Translations under genes and position numbers: made by a program
Source: a virus
IMG/VR virus record: IMGVR_UViG_3300005617_000097
Coordinates: 1-42,141 of that record
Strand: one strand, 5' to 3'
Length of the DNA: 42,141 nt
Part shown: positions 6,303 through 14,278 of the stretch, piece by piece
Layout: each line of letters starts with the position of its first letter
Numbering within the stretch: the first letter of the stretch is position 1
The notes under the pieces: generated by a model
Database searches by the model: none
Told to the model about the DNA's origin: nothing
What the model saw: the letters and a program-made list of their open reading frames with translations, nothing else

Positions 6303-6793
6303 CCCCGCCTGATCCCCTGTCGGCCGCCGTGGCACGCGCCCTGACGGATGACGTGATTCAGCGCGGTATGGAGAAGTGGCCCGAGCTGCAAGGTGAGCAT
6401 CTCGCGGCCGAGCGTCGGTATCGAATCATCCTGTCGGTCCTCACCGCCCTCGCGCCCGTCATCGAGCAGTTGGAACGGTTGGTCTATGTTGGGGATCATC
6501 ACTTCTCTGACTTAACGTGGAAGAGTAGGTGTGAAGAGGCTAACGCTCGCGCCGAGTCCGCCGAATCGGATCGCGCCGCGCTCCGGGCACGGGTGGAGGC
6601 GTTGGAGCAGAAGTATCGCGAGCGTCTGTGGCTGGGACACGGGCACCTTGGCGTCTACGGCGACGACGGCGAGATGCAGTGTTCAGAGTGCTCGCCGTTC
6701 GGTGCGTGGGACTACAAGCGCGAACCTATCGAGGTATTGGAGTCCACGATTATGAGGGTGGCCGCCAGCCGTATTCGTGAGGTCTCCCGATGA
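6299..6793 (+). CDS. Coiled-coil hypothetical protein (164 aa)
   Basis: The ATG overlaps the previous stop (ATGA). The middle is a coiled-coil (CEEANARAESAESDRAALRA, then RVEALEQKYRERL, residues about 80-120), followed by a CSEC motif. The N-terminal 70 residues are helical. No catalytic motif is seen. It is likely a structural or adaptor protein of the early set. Confidence 0.65.
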   Translation: MTPPDPLSAAVARALTDDVIQRGMEKWPELQGEHLAAERRYRIILSVLTALAPVIEQLERLVYVGDHHFSDLTWKSRCEEANARAESAESDRAALRARVEALEQKYRERLWLGHGHLGVYGDDGEMQCSECSPFGAWDYKREPIEVLESTIMRVAASRIREVSR

Positions 6794-6993
6794 CCGACGC
6801 CCCCTCTGTCAGCGTGAAGGCCGCCCAGCGTCGGATAATCGTCGCTGAGCTGGTCAAGTTGGCGGTCCCCGCGAGTGAGTATCCGCCGACGACGCTGGTG
6901 ATTCGGCCCGGCGATGTGGACGGCTTGCTGGCAGGCGTGTTCACGGTAGGGGAGTCGCACCAGAAGATTGTCCGAGTGAGGAGAGGACGATGA
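6790..6993 (+). CDS. Small hypothetical protein (67 aa)
   Basis: The ATG overlaps the preceding stop. The sequence has a basic start and a hydrophobic VIRPGDVDGLLAGVF section, with no known family. Both junctions are 4-nt overlaps, which supports translation. Confidence 0.6.
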   Translation: MTDAPSVSVKAAQRRIIVAELVKLAVPASEYPPTTLVIRPGDVDGLLAGVFTVGESHQKIVRVRRGR

Positions 6994-7238
6994 GTGACGC
7001 CCCTATGACCATTCCTCAAGGCATGCGCAATCAGGAAGCCATAGCCGATCTGCAAAAGGGTGTCTTTAACCGCATGTCAACCGCGGCATGGAGCGCCGCT
7101 AGGCGCTGCGAGGACATCACGAAAGAACGCGGCGCTGGCGCCTACGATGCCATCATGTTTGCCCGCACGCAGCTTGACGAGGCCGAACGCCAGTTGTTCA
7201 TCTTCCGAGAGCTTGAAGCAAAACGAGCCGAGCCATGA
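6990..7238 (+). CDS. Small helical hypothetical protein (82 aa)
   Basis: The ATG overlaps the upstream stop (ATGA) after GAGGAGAGG-like purines, a good ribosome-binding site. It is mostly helical (AIADLQKGVFNRMSTAAWSA, then FARTQLDEAERQLFIFREL). No recognised family. Confidence 0.65.
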   Translation: MSDAPMTIPQGMRNQEAIADLQKGVFNRMSTAAWSAARRCEDITKERGAGAYDAIMFARTQLDEAERQLFIFRELEAKRAEP

Positions 7239-8164
7239 CTGATCCCCACCATCCCGAGACGCCCGCCCCGTCATACACGCCACAGGACTACATCGATGCG
7301 TTGCAAGGCGAAGGGCCATTGGCTTACGACTGGAGCGATAAGCCGCACCGTCTCGTGTATGACCTTGTAAAGCGTTTGCGAGAGGTTGAGGCCTCCCCGT
7401 CCGCCCTGCACGCGCTGAGTGCGAAGTGGCGCGAGGAAGCAAACCGTCCTGGCACGGACAACCCAACCGCATCAACCTTCGAGTTCTGCGCTGACGACCT
7501 CGACGCCGCGCTCCCCGCACGCCCCACGGGATGGCCAGAACGTCTAGACGAGGACAGTCCGAACTTTGTGCGATCGTTCATTCGCGGCTGGAACTGTGCG
7601 ATAGACGCCTGCGAAGACGCCGCGCTCCCCGCACGAGGAGGGGAACAGGACGAGCCGACGCTGGAGCAGGTCATCAACCGACTGCCTCTGGACGGGCTTG
7701 CGCGACGTGAATACCGAGCCATGCTGGCGGCACTGGCGTTGTCGTCCATGCCGGACATGCCCGAATATCAGCCTGCCGCGCCCCTCTCACAGCCAGCGAC
7801 ACGGGACCAGGACGAGCCGCGACAGCCTGTTCCGGAGTGGTTCATTGAACGTCTAAAAAGCTGGCGCGACGACGAACGCAGCACTATCAAGCGCGGCCAC
7901 TTGGACTACATCATTGACTCCATCATCTGCGAGCGGTTGGCCTCACCTTACGGGGGAGCGCCCGCCACGCCGGAGCCGGTGAAGGAAAGTTGCGAGCGAT
8001 GCCAGATGCGCGTGCCCACCTATCTTGGCAGTTGGGATATTGGCGTCCGTGGCGGCATAGCCTTTCGGTGTGCTGCCTGCCGTCCTGTTGGCGGAACAGA
8101 CGCCGAGCGCGAGCTGAACCGCACCACTGTGGTGGCGATGCGAAAGGAAAAGCTGAAGCCATGA
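7235..8164 (+). CDS. Hypothetical protein with C-terminal zinc ribbon (309 aa)
   Basis: The ATG overlaps the previous stop. The protein is a string of short, possibly repeated units (DDLDAALPARP near residue 90, CEDAALPARG near 128) linked by acidic segments, and ends in a CERCQMR...FRCAACRP zinc ribbon. The first half resembles the composite 'Asp/Pro-rich plus zinc ribbon' proteins of phage early regions. A 20-bp exact DNA repeat underlies the two DAALPAR copies. No enzyme motif is visible, and it is not a helicase or primase by motif. Confidence 0.65.
   Translation: MTDPHHPETPAPSYTPQDYIDALQGEGPLAYDWSDKPHRLVYDLVKRLREVEASPSALHALSAKWREEANRPGTDNPTASTFEFCADDLDAALPARPTGWPERLDEDSPNFVRSFIRGWNCAIDACEDAALPARGGEQDEPTLEQVINRLPLDGLARREYRAMLAALALSSMPDMPEYQPAAPLSQPATRDQDEPRQPVPEWFIERLKSWRDDERSTIKRGHLDYIIDSIICERLASPYGGAPATPEPVKESCERCQMRVPTYLGSWDIGVRGGIAFRCAACRPVGGTDAERELNRTTVVAMRKEKLKP
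7502..7635. repeat. 20-bp direct repeat within the 7235 gene
   Basis: The 20 bases at 7502-7521 recur exactly at 7616-7635, 114 bp apart (a multiple of three). Both encode (D)AALPAR in frame. This suggests an internal duplication; the intervening sequence is otherwise not obviously repeated. Confidence 0.8.
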
Positions 8165-8652
8165 ACGTGCCTAATTTCGTCGATCTACTGTCGAAGGCGC
8201 GTGCTCACGTCGAAGCCAGTCCACTCTATAAGCGGTTCATCGCGCACACGCCACTGGAGAATGACATCGCGTGTTGGATGGCCGCTTTCGCCTCTGAGGC
8301 CCTACACGCCGCCATAGACTCGTGGGAGCCAGCGCCCGCCCCGGCCGTGGAGCGACCCGACCTGCTCGATGAGGTTCACGCGATGATTCTGCGCCGAGCC
8401 ATTCCCGGTCACGCGATGGGCATGGCGATCATTGACGGGCTGTTGAGGGACTTGCAAGCCTTACGGTTGCGTCGTCCCTCCCAGACGCCAGAGACGCCGA
8501 GGACGTGCGCCAAGTGCGGACATGGGCCTGGATTCCATCTCAACGGCGGTCCGCTATTCAGCGGCAAGGATCTCGGCGCGTGCGATCACGACCATTGTCA
8601 TTGCGATTGGTGGGAGGAGCCCTCGCCGCCCGCCCAGGAGAACCCGACATGA
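8161..8652 (+). CDS. Hypothetical protein with Cys/His-rich C-terminus (163 aa)
   Basis: The ATG overlaps the upstream stop; the open frame further upstream is a shadow of the previous gene. Helical N-terminal two-thirds, then CAKCGHGPGFH and CDHDHCHCDWW, a dense metal-binding cluster resembling the C-terminal parts of several phage proteins that end in HCxCxW. No family assigned. Confidence 0.65.
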   Translation: MNVPNFVDLLSKARAHVEASPLYKRFIAHTPLENDIACWMAAFASEALHAAIDSWEPAPAPAVERPDLLDEVHAMILRRAIPGHAMGMAIIDGLLRDLQALRLRRPSQTPETPRTCAKCGHGPGFHLNGGPLFSGKDLGACDHDHCHCDWWEEPSPPAQENPT

Positions 8653-8834
8653 GCGAACGAGACACGCTGGCGACGATTCGTGCCGAGATCGTGCGCCGGC
8701 GCGATGCTGCTGCCCGATACCTCGACCACCCGGAGGCAAGTTCGGGAGCTCACGCCGTCACGGGTGTGTGCGAAGCCGTGCTGAAGATTCTCGACGCTGA
8801 GCCTCCCGAGACGGACGCCCCGGAGACGCCATGA
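8649..8834 (+). CDS. Small hypothetical protein (61 aa)
   Basis: The ATG overlaps the previous stop (ATGA). Short helical protein (LATIRAEIVRRRDAAARYL) with an acidic, Pro/Thr-rich tail. Unknown function. Confidence 0.6.
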   Translation: MSERDTLATIRAEIVRRRDAAARYLDHPEASSGAHAVTGVCEAVLKILDAEPPETDAPETP

Positions 8835-9112
8835 CCGCCCAGACGACCGAACAGGCCATCGCCGCCAAATGGGCCGAACTCGACCGCCAGTCCGCTGATA
8901 GGCCCGACCTCCAAGCCCTGTGGGCCGCTGTGCGGGCCGATGAGCCCTCCCGGGCTGTCGTCACCCTTGCTGCCCTCTATTACCAGTCCTGCCGCAGCCA
9001 GGAGGGCACAGAGAGTGATCTGCTCATCGGTATGGCGGCCGAGGAGATTGCAGGGCTACGTGGGGCCATCCGGATACTCGAACGGCTGCTGGGGAAGGCG
9101 CTGGAGCGGTGA
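8831..9112 (+). CDS. Small helical hypothetical protein (93 aa)
   Basis: The ATG overlaps the previous stop. Almost all helix (AAKWAELDRQSADRPDLQAL, then IAGLRGAIRILERLLGKALE). One Cys. No family recognised. Confidence 0.6.
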   Translation: MTAQTTEQAIAAKWAELDRQSADRPDLQALWAAVRADEPSRAVVTLAALYYQSCRSQEGTESDLLIGMAAEEIAGLRGAIRILERLLGKALER

Positions 9113-9324
9113 TCGTCTGGTTGTGCTTCGAGTCGCATCGCCCTGACGGTCAAGTCTGGGCCGTTCGCCGCGGGTCACGCTGGCTGAATGCCGCCCACGT
9201 CGAAACATTGGGCGTCGAGTGGGAGACCGTCTATCGGCCAGACGGCCCCCAACCGAAAGCGTATCTCCGCGGACAGGCCCGCAGCGTCGTCCAGCACGGC
9301 GAGACGATCTACATCGCGCCCTAG
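9109..9324 (+). CDS. Small hypothetical protein (71 aa), last rightward gene
   Basis: The GTG overlaps the upstream stop (GTGA). A beta-rich small protein (MIVWLCFESHRPDGQVWAVRR). Its TAG stop (9322-9324) and the TAG stop of the leftward gene share the palindrome CTAG at 9321-9324, so the two operons meet tail to tail with no spacer and no visible terminator. Confidence 0.6.
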   Translation: MIVWLCFESHRPDGQVWAVRRGSRWLNAAHVETLGVEWETVYRPDGPQPKAYLRGQARSVVQHGETIYIAP

Positions 9325-10967
9325 AACTTGTTCAGCGTGATCGCGCAGGCTAAGCCTCGGGAGTCCACGGCTGTGGCCGTGCGCGGATTCCGACCCACAC
9401 CAAACGTCACCGACCATTGGCCGACCTGCCCACTGATGTTCCAGGCCCCAGACGTGCGGCCCGTGTTATTCGGCCACTGGGTGACTTGAAACTTCAACAC
9501 GGGAGACGCGCACGGATTCGGCACGTTGCACGCCTGCACGACCGTATTGTGCGTTTTGTCGCCCGTGGCCGCGGCGCAGATTTGCCCCCCACCTGATGCG
9601 GGGGTCGTCACCGTGTAGGTCCGCTCAGTCGTCACGTTCTGCTGCTGATTGACGCACGTCGAGGTGGCAATGACCACCGGAGCTGACCACGCGCCCACAC
9701 AGTCAACAGCCGTCGGCGGGGGAGGCGGATCGGGAGGCGTCACGGGAGAGCCGCCCGTATTCACGGAGAACTGATACAGCCGCCCCGTGTTGACGTTCGT
9801 CCCTGACCCGTAGATGACCATGTAGAGTTTGTTGCCCGTCGCATCGTAGGTCACGCCTGACACGTTCGTGGCCGCCACGTCGCCCGAGAACGGCGCGGTA
9901 TAGCCTCGTGCGAGGTTTAGTTCGGCCATCGCCGTGGGACGCAGGATTGGATTCGTGCCGTCCAGTCCGGCCATGTCCCAGGTATGCATTTCCTGTGTGC
10001 GGCCGTCGAAGTGCAGGGTCGAGTCCTGATACCAGCACCCGCCGGCCGATGGGGATGTCTGCCCGGTCACGCCGCAAATCGCCGCGACCGCGATATAGGT
10101 GTCGAGGATGATCGTCGCGTTGTTGTAGTAGCTGTCACCCCAGACCATCCAGCCTTTGCCCTGGTCATTCGGTGACAACCACGCGCCTTGAGACACGGGC
10201 GGGATGGTCGGCGGGCTCGAGGGATTCGGCCGCTGATCGCCGCCGTCAAAGTAGTTCCACGGGATCGTCTTCCGATAGCCACGATACCCACAGCAGCCGA
10301 CATCGAGGATGACTTTAGGCGTTACGCTGCCGCCGTCTGCCTGCAGGTCCGGGTCGGGAATGGCATACATCGTCGGGCCGATCGGCGCCCCACCACAACA
10401 GGTCAGGCGCGACGAGTAGCCGCCCCAGCCCGTGATGTATTTGTTGCCGGCCATGAGCGTCTGCCACTTCGTCGGAATTGGGAGGACGCCGCCATACATG
10501 CGCCGATCAGGAATCCCCGTCACGGTCACGCGCTTGACGTTGGTGAGGGCGCCCGCCGCGCCGAGCGTCATAATCTTGATCACCGCCGGCCGCACGGCAT
10601 CGCCATCGGGGTAGTCAATCGCGGACGTGATGAACAGTCGATTGGTCGCTTCTGAGTAGTAGATCCCTGTGAAATCGCCGACATACGCTGACACGTTCCA
10701 CGTGGCCGTAGTCGTTGTAACTGTCTGCCCAAATGACTTGCCCGTAATCGAAAACTCTTGAAGAATACCCGTGTGCGTGAGCGTCAAAAACCTTAACTCT
10801 CCAGCCACGTGCCGTGATGTTAGGGCGCGCTGGTAAGTGCTGTCGAGGCCGAACGTCTGCAGGTTGTAGTAACCATCGAGCGTGAAGTCTGACGAATTGA
10901 GGACTTGTGCCCGAATCGGCAGGATGGCCAGCACAGCGGCGAACAGGGCAATCAACAGGCGTCTCAT
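9321..10967 (-). CDS. Secreted, signal-peptide-bearing virion or cell-surface protein (548 aa)
   Basis: The ATG at 10967 has GAGGAT upstream and gives a signal peptide: RR, a hydrophobic core LLIALFAAVLAILP, cut near IRA|Q (residue 20). The first ~370 residues are beta-rich with repeated motifs resembling a beta-propeller (for example FTGIYYSEATNRLF, SPNDQGKGWMVWGDSYY). A PDPPPPP linker leads to a Cys-rich module (CVGAWSAP...CVNQQQNVTTERTYTV...CAAATG) like a thrombospondin-type repeat, and a final domain. A signal peptide is rare for a tail protein; it may be exported to the envelope or displayed. Frame-open sequence upstream to 11315 is a shadow of the next gene. Confidence 0.6.
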   Translation of the reverse strand: MRRLLIALFAAVLAILPIRAQVLNSSDFTLDGYYNLQTFGLDSTYQRALTSRHVAGELRFLTLTHTGILQEFSITGKSFGQTVTTTTATWNVSAYVGDFTGIYYSEATNRLFITSAIDYPDGDAVRPAVIKIMTLGAAGALTNVKRVTVTGIPDRRMYGGVLPIPTKWQTLMAGNKYITGWGGYSSRLTCCGGAPIGPTMYAIPDPDLQADGGSVTPKVILDVGCCGYRGYRKTIPWNYFDGGDQRPNPSSPPTIPPVSQGAWLSPNDQGKGWMVWGDSYYNNATIILDTYIAVAAICGVTGQTSPSAGGCWYQDSTLHFDGRTQEMHTWDMAGLDGTNPILRPTAMAELNLARGYTAPFSGDVAATNVSGVTYDATGNKLYMVIYGSGTNVNTGRLYQFSVNTGGSPVTPPDPPPPPTAVDCVGAWSAPVVIATSTCVNQQQNVTTERTYTVTTPASGGGQICAAATGDKTHNTVVQACNVPNPCASPVLKFQVTQWPNNTGRTSGAWNISGQVGQWSVTFGVGRNPRTATAVDSRGLACAITLNKF

Positions 10968-10974
10968 AGCATCC

Positions 10975-11928
10975 TCACGGTAGACCGTCACACGTATCTG
11001 TAATGCCTTCCACGGTGAGCACGGCGGTGCCCCACTCCTGCGCGGTGGCCTGAGTATAGCCCCACCAATACATCGCGTAGGCGGTCGCTTCCATGAACCG
11101 CACGGAGATCGGGCCGCCCTGCGGCGTCTTGGTCGGCCAGCCCGCGTAGCCGTGTTTGAGCCGTCGCACGAGATCGGCGAGGTCGTAGAGCGTCTGCTGG
11201 AGCGGCGTGCGGCCGTCGCTGTTCCGCACGTAAGCCCCCGGCGGGTCGCCCTGATAGGCCCAGCCGGTGCAGCCATGCACAACGACATGCTCGGCACACA
11301 TGGCCTCTGGGGCATCGCTCGGCCCCGGCCCGAGGTGTCCAGGCGGATTGTGCCAGATTCGCTCTTCGGTCGGAAAGGTGCGCGTCAGCCAATCCCAGAG
11401 CCACGCGGACTCGTCGAAGTCCTGCCACTGCTCGTATTGCGACATGATGATCGGCGGGATCACCCCGAGCTCGCGCAAGCGGGCATAGAACGGCGTAAAG
11501 TCCCGCTCCATCGCCGCTCGGTTGAACGTCCGCGTGTTCTCGTTGTAGTAGGGTTCGCAGTCCGGAGCGGCACAGAGGGTCACGGCTACGCCATGAGAGT
11601 CAAGCCATCGCAGATAGCCCGCAAAGCCGTCCGGGTCGACCAGCCAGTTGGAATCAGGAAAATGCCCTTTGTAGCCCTTGCCGAAGCCGAGCGCGACCGT
11701 GTGCCGTCCCCCGAGCCCGATGTAGCGGTCGAGGATGGCCTGAGCCCTGGCCTTGTCGATGCCGTAGAGCGTGTCGAGTTCGTTGACGAAAAACCGATCC
11801 GGGATGGCATTCGGGAATCCCATCGAGACGAACGGATTGACCGCCTCGATCACGAACTGGCCGCGGAGCCCGTGTGCCGGCGGCGCAGGACTGCCACCAG
11901 TCAACAGCAGGAACTCGTCTGAGGTCAC
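10975..11928 (-). CDS. Putative glycoside-hydrolase-like protein (317 aa)
   Basis: The GTG start overlaps the upstream gene's stop (GTGA). The layout looks like a (beta/alpha)8 glycoside hydrolase: FVIEAVNPFVSMGF, VALGFGKGYKGHF, VAVTLCAAPDCEPYYNE (D123/E125 region) and IIMSQYEQW (E166). Acidic residues at strand ends could be catalytic. This is a structural impression; no family could be named. It could be a tail depolymerase or a cell-wall hydrolase, given the neighbouring membrane proteins. Confidence 0.45.
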   Translation of the reverse strand: MTSDEFLLLTGGSPAPPAHGLRGQFVIEAVNPFVSMGFPNAIPDRFFVNELDTLYGIDKARAQAILDRYIGLGGRHTVALGFGKGYKGHFPDSNWLVDPDGFAGYLRWLDSHGVAVTLCAAPDCEPYYNENTRTFNRAAMERDFTPFYARLRELGVIPPIIMSQYEQWQDFDESAWLWDWLTRTFPTEERIWHNPPGHLGPGPSDAPEAMCAEHVVVHGCTGWAYQGDPPGAYVRNSDGRTPLQQTLYDLADLVRRLKHGYAGWPTKTPQGGPISVRFMEATAYAMYWWGYTQATAQEWGTAVLTVEGITDTCDGLP

Positions 11929-12926
11929 AGCCCCTCAGCAACGATGAACTTCCACACGCCTTTCACGCCGCCCGTATCGACCACGGCCTGACCGGAGCCC
12001 ATGACCCAATAGAAGGACTCGGACGGCCCGGCGACCGTTGCAGGGGCTGACCGGAACTGCCCCGTGGCGCCGTCAACGGACAGGAAGCCACCAGGGACCG
12101 GATAGTTCCAACGGTCAGTGAAGCCCGGCACGGTCGACTTGACGAGGTTCTTGGCACGCAACGCGAACTTGGGTTCAATCTCAGCCATTAGCAGGAACTC
12201 CACAGGAATCGGGGGTAGAGGCGGAATCGGGGGAATCGGGGGCACAGGCGGCACAGGGGGATCAGGCGGCCAAGGCTGCCACGGGATAAACTGCGGCTCG
12301 CGGACCATGATCTCGGTAAACCCCACCACGACCACCGCCGTCCCGTCCGCTTCAATCGCCAGATGCGACGGCACTGGCGTGTCGATGCGCGAGACTTCGT
12401 AGGGCTTCTGTTGCGCCGCATTCCACGCTGATACCCGAGCGCCACTCGTGCGATCCTGCCCAATCGTCCACGGCTCAATCGTCGTCCAATGCGAGAGCGT
12501 CAAGCCAGGGAACCGCACAAACATGTGACTATCGGCCCAGATCGGCTCTGCGTCGAGCGCCACATTCCAAAAACCTTGGGAGGTGCCTTCGCAGGGTGTG
12601 ACCGTCCGAGGGCCGATCTCGCGCAGTTCCAGATCCAGCACCGTGCGCCCATACGTCGCCCCGTAGGGCGCCCGCATCCACGTGATCTGCCAGCCGTCCG
12701 GATGCACGACGATCCCAACACACTGCGCCCCAAGGGCGACTTCACCCGAGTCCCAGCGGTGGCCCTGAGAATCGGCCATCTGACACCGGCCTTGGAACTG
12801 TGCCACGGCGACAATGACATTCGACCGCGCCGCCGCGCGTAGCCACATAGCATCACTCGGATCGGTGAAGAGGCTTCCCGTGACGAGCACGGCCCGTCCG
12901 TTCTGGGTAACGATGTCGGTATACAT
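11925..12926 (-). CDS. Proline-linked two-domain protein, possible tail component (333 aa)
   Basis: The start ATG at 12926 overlaps the stop of the upstream membrane gene (TGATG), which favours it over the GTG at 12959. The N-terminal beta-rich domain (residues about 1-225) is followed by a proline-rich linker of PPxPP repeats and a C-terminal domain of about 85 residues (MAEIEPKFALRAKNLVKSTV onward, VPGFTDRWNYPVPGG). The linker suggests an extended, surface-exposed protein. No known family. Confidence 0.55.
   Translation of the reverse strand: MYTDIVTQNGRAVLVTGSLFTDPSDAMWLRAAARSNVIVAVAQFQGRCQMADSQGHRWDSGEVALGAQCVGIVVHPDGWQITWMRAPYGATYGRTVLDLELREIGPRTVTPCEGTSQGFWNVALDAEPIWADSHMFVRFPGLTLSHWTTIEPWTIGQDRTSGARVSAWNAAQQKPYEVSRIDTPVPSHLAIEADGTAVVVVGFTEIMVREPQFIPWQPWPPDPPVPPVPPIPPIPPLPPIPVEFLLMAEIEPKFALRAKNLVKSTVPGFTDRWNYPVPGGFLSVDGATGQFRSAPATVAGPSESFYWVMGSGQAVVDTGGVKGVWKFIVAEGL
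12202..12271 (-). repeat. Proline-coding repeat tract
   Basis: Imperfect repeats of a GGAATCGGGGG-like unit (read on the plus strand) encode a PPV/PPI tract in the minus-strand protein. It is a hinge between two domains of the 11925-12926 product. Confidence 0.7.
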
Positions 12927-13060
12927 CAGCCGATGGTCTGGAGCAGCATCGCCACGCACATCAGCAAGACGGCCACCCAGAGCGGCGCCTTGCCGATGGC
13001 CGAGAGGATCGTGACGATGAATGCCGCGACCACGAGCAGAGAGTAGGCGGTCAGGTGCAT
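12926..13060 (-). CDS. Small two-transmembrane protein (44 aa), holin-like
   Basis: Reading the minus strand from 13060 gives MHLTAYSLLVVAAFIVTILS, AIGKAPLWVAVLLMCVAMLL, QTIG and a TGA. It has GGAGA upstream as a ribosome-binding site and two hydrophobic helices separated by a short GKAP turn. It fits a tiny holin or pinholin-like protein near the other membrane genes, but many phages carry such proteins of unknown role. Confidence 0.55.
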   Translation of the reverse strand: MHLTAYSLLVVAAFIVTILSAIGKAPLWVAVLLMCVAMLLQTIG

Positions 13061-13068
13061 GGTGTCTC

Positions 13069-13332
13069 CTACGCGGCCGGCGGCGCGGTCTTCGCGTCGA
13101 CCGCCGAGGCCGCTTCCGCCAAGGCCGCTGACCGTTCGGCCAGTGCCGAGGACGTGGCTGCCAGTTCGGTGAGGTCTACCGGCTGATTGGCGTCAATCTT
13201 CGCCTTGAGGTCCACGATCTGCTGATCGAGGTTCTGAATGTCGCCGTCGAGGTTCGTGACAGATGCCGCCAGACTATCGAAGTTACTGGAAACCACCGCC
13301 AAATCCGCCTTGATCTGTTCCACTGTTGCCAT
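13069..13332 (-). CDS. Coiled-coil small protein (87 aa)
   Basis: The ATG at 13332 (MATVEQIKADL) is preferred over the longer open frame. The protein is a coiled-coil (DSLAASVTNLDGDIQNLDQQ, IVDLKAKIDA) with an Ala-rich tail. No membrane segment. Possibly a structural or lysis accessory protein. Confidence 0.6.
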   Translation of the reverse strand: MATVEQIKADLAVVSSNFDSLAASVTNLDGDIQNLDQQIVDLKAKIDANQPVDLTELAATSSALAERSAALAEAASAVDAKTAPPAA

Positions 13333-13382
13333 GATGCGTCTCTCCAGTTGAAGGACGGGCCGAAAGAGCCACGCCCGTATGG

Positions 13383-13604
13383 TCATTCCGTGGGTCCACT
13401 CGGACCCGCCGCCTTGTGGACGGCCACCGCCGTATCGATGAACGCGCCGATCTTCTCGCGCAGTTCCGGCTTAGCGGACTCCGCAATCTTCTCGCCTTGG
13501 AGCGCAATCGCAATCGCCTTATCGCGCTTCATGCCGCCGCCCTTGATCGTTTGCTCCACCTGAGCCATCGCGCCGAGAATCTTCATAATCAGACTGAAAT
13601 TCAT
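13383..13604 (-). CDS. Small phage protein in the lysis region (73 aa)
   Basis: The ATG follows AGGGAG. The N-terminus MNFSLIMKILGAMAQVEQTIK is amphipathic, followed by a basic region (MKRDKAIAIALQGEKIAES) and an Ala-rich end. It overlaps the holin-like gene by 4 nt. Unknown function. Confidence 0.6.
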   Translation of the reverse strand: MNFSLIMKILGAMAQVEQTIKGGGMKRDKAIAIALQGEKIAESAKPELREKIGAFIDTAVAVHKAAGPSGPTE

Positions 13605-13957
13605 GTCGGTCTCCCTGAGAGGTCGTCTGTGCGCTTGTTCGCGGACGCCGCGCCCGAGACTTTCCCTTGCGCGACCCCTTCAGTAAATGCCGCCGTGTTT
13701 GAAATCTCGGCCGCCGTGCGGATCTCCTGCTTGAAGTCATCCATCCGCGAATTGACGACCTGATGGGTATCGCGCTGCATGAAGCCCAGTAGTGTCAGAA
13801 TCGTCGGTGTGATGATGCCGAGGATGCTGGCAATAACGGCCGAGTTGTCCCCCTCACGCACAGACACCACGACCACGACAGACACCGCCGCCGTGATGGT
13901 CAGGGCAACAATCGCCCCCAGATAGAGCGCCGACTTGGCTGGGGCCTGCTGTCTCAT
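13601..13957 (-). CDS. Holin-like membrane protein (118 aa)
   Basis: Two strong transmembrane helices (ALYLGAIVALTITAAVSVVVV and SVIASILGIITPTILTLLG-like, residues about 10-32 and 41-60) are followed by a soluble tail with HQVVNSRMDDF, a motif also seen in other phage two-helix proteins near lysis genes. The ATG overlaps the upstream stop (ATGA). I infer a holin or holin-like role; not proven. Confidence 0.55.
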   Translation of the reverse strand: MRQQAPAKSALYLGAIVALTITAAVSVVVVVSVREGDNSAVIASILGIITPTILTLLGFMQRDTHQVVNSRMDDFKQEIRTAAEISNTAAFTEGVAQGKVSGAASANKRTDDLSGRPT

Positions 13958-14259
13958 TTCGGATCAGCTCCATTCATCGTGGCGAAACACCGAAACCGCT
14001 TGTCTGCGCTGAATCCCGCCGCGTTGATACACGCCTGCGTCTGCATGTTCAGCGTTTGCTTTTGCAGCCCCACTTGCGTGCCAACAAGCCCGACCAGAGC
14101 CGATGTCGATACCGCCATGCTCGCATGTTCAGCCTTAATGTCAGCGATGCCCGTCTTGATGTCCCCCATCACCACACCAATCACATAGGCCAGCATGAGC
14201 ACGGCCCAGACCTTTGGGTCTTTCGCAATCGCAGCCATCACTTTCGACTCCACGAACAT
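13954..14259 (-). CDS. Single-pass membrane protein of the lysis region (101 aa)
   Basis: The ATG at 14259 follows GGAGG. One transmembrane helix (VWAVLMLAYVIGVVMG) is followed by a soluble, helical part with two Cys near the end (ACINAAG, FRCFATMNG). The topology (N-terminal helix, periplasmic coil) could fit an inner-membrane spanin or accessory lysis protein, but no outer-membrane partner was recognised. Its upstream open frame is a shadow. Confidence 0.5.
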   Translation of the reverse strand: MFVESKVMAAIAKDPKVWAVLMLAYVIGVVMGDIKTGIADIKAEHASMAVSTSALVGLVGTQVGLQKQTLNMQTQACINAAGFSADKRFRCFATMNGADPK

Positions 14260-14278
14260 GCGCCAGCCTCCCGAGATA

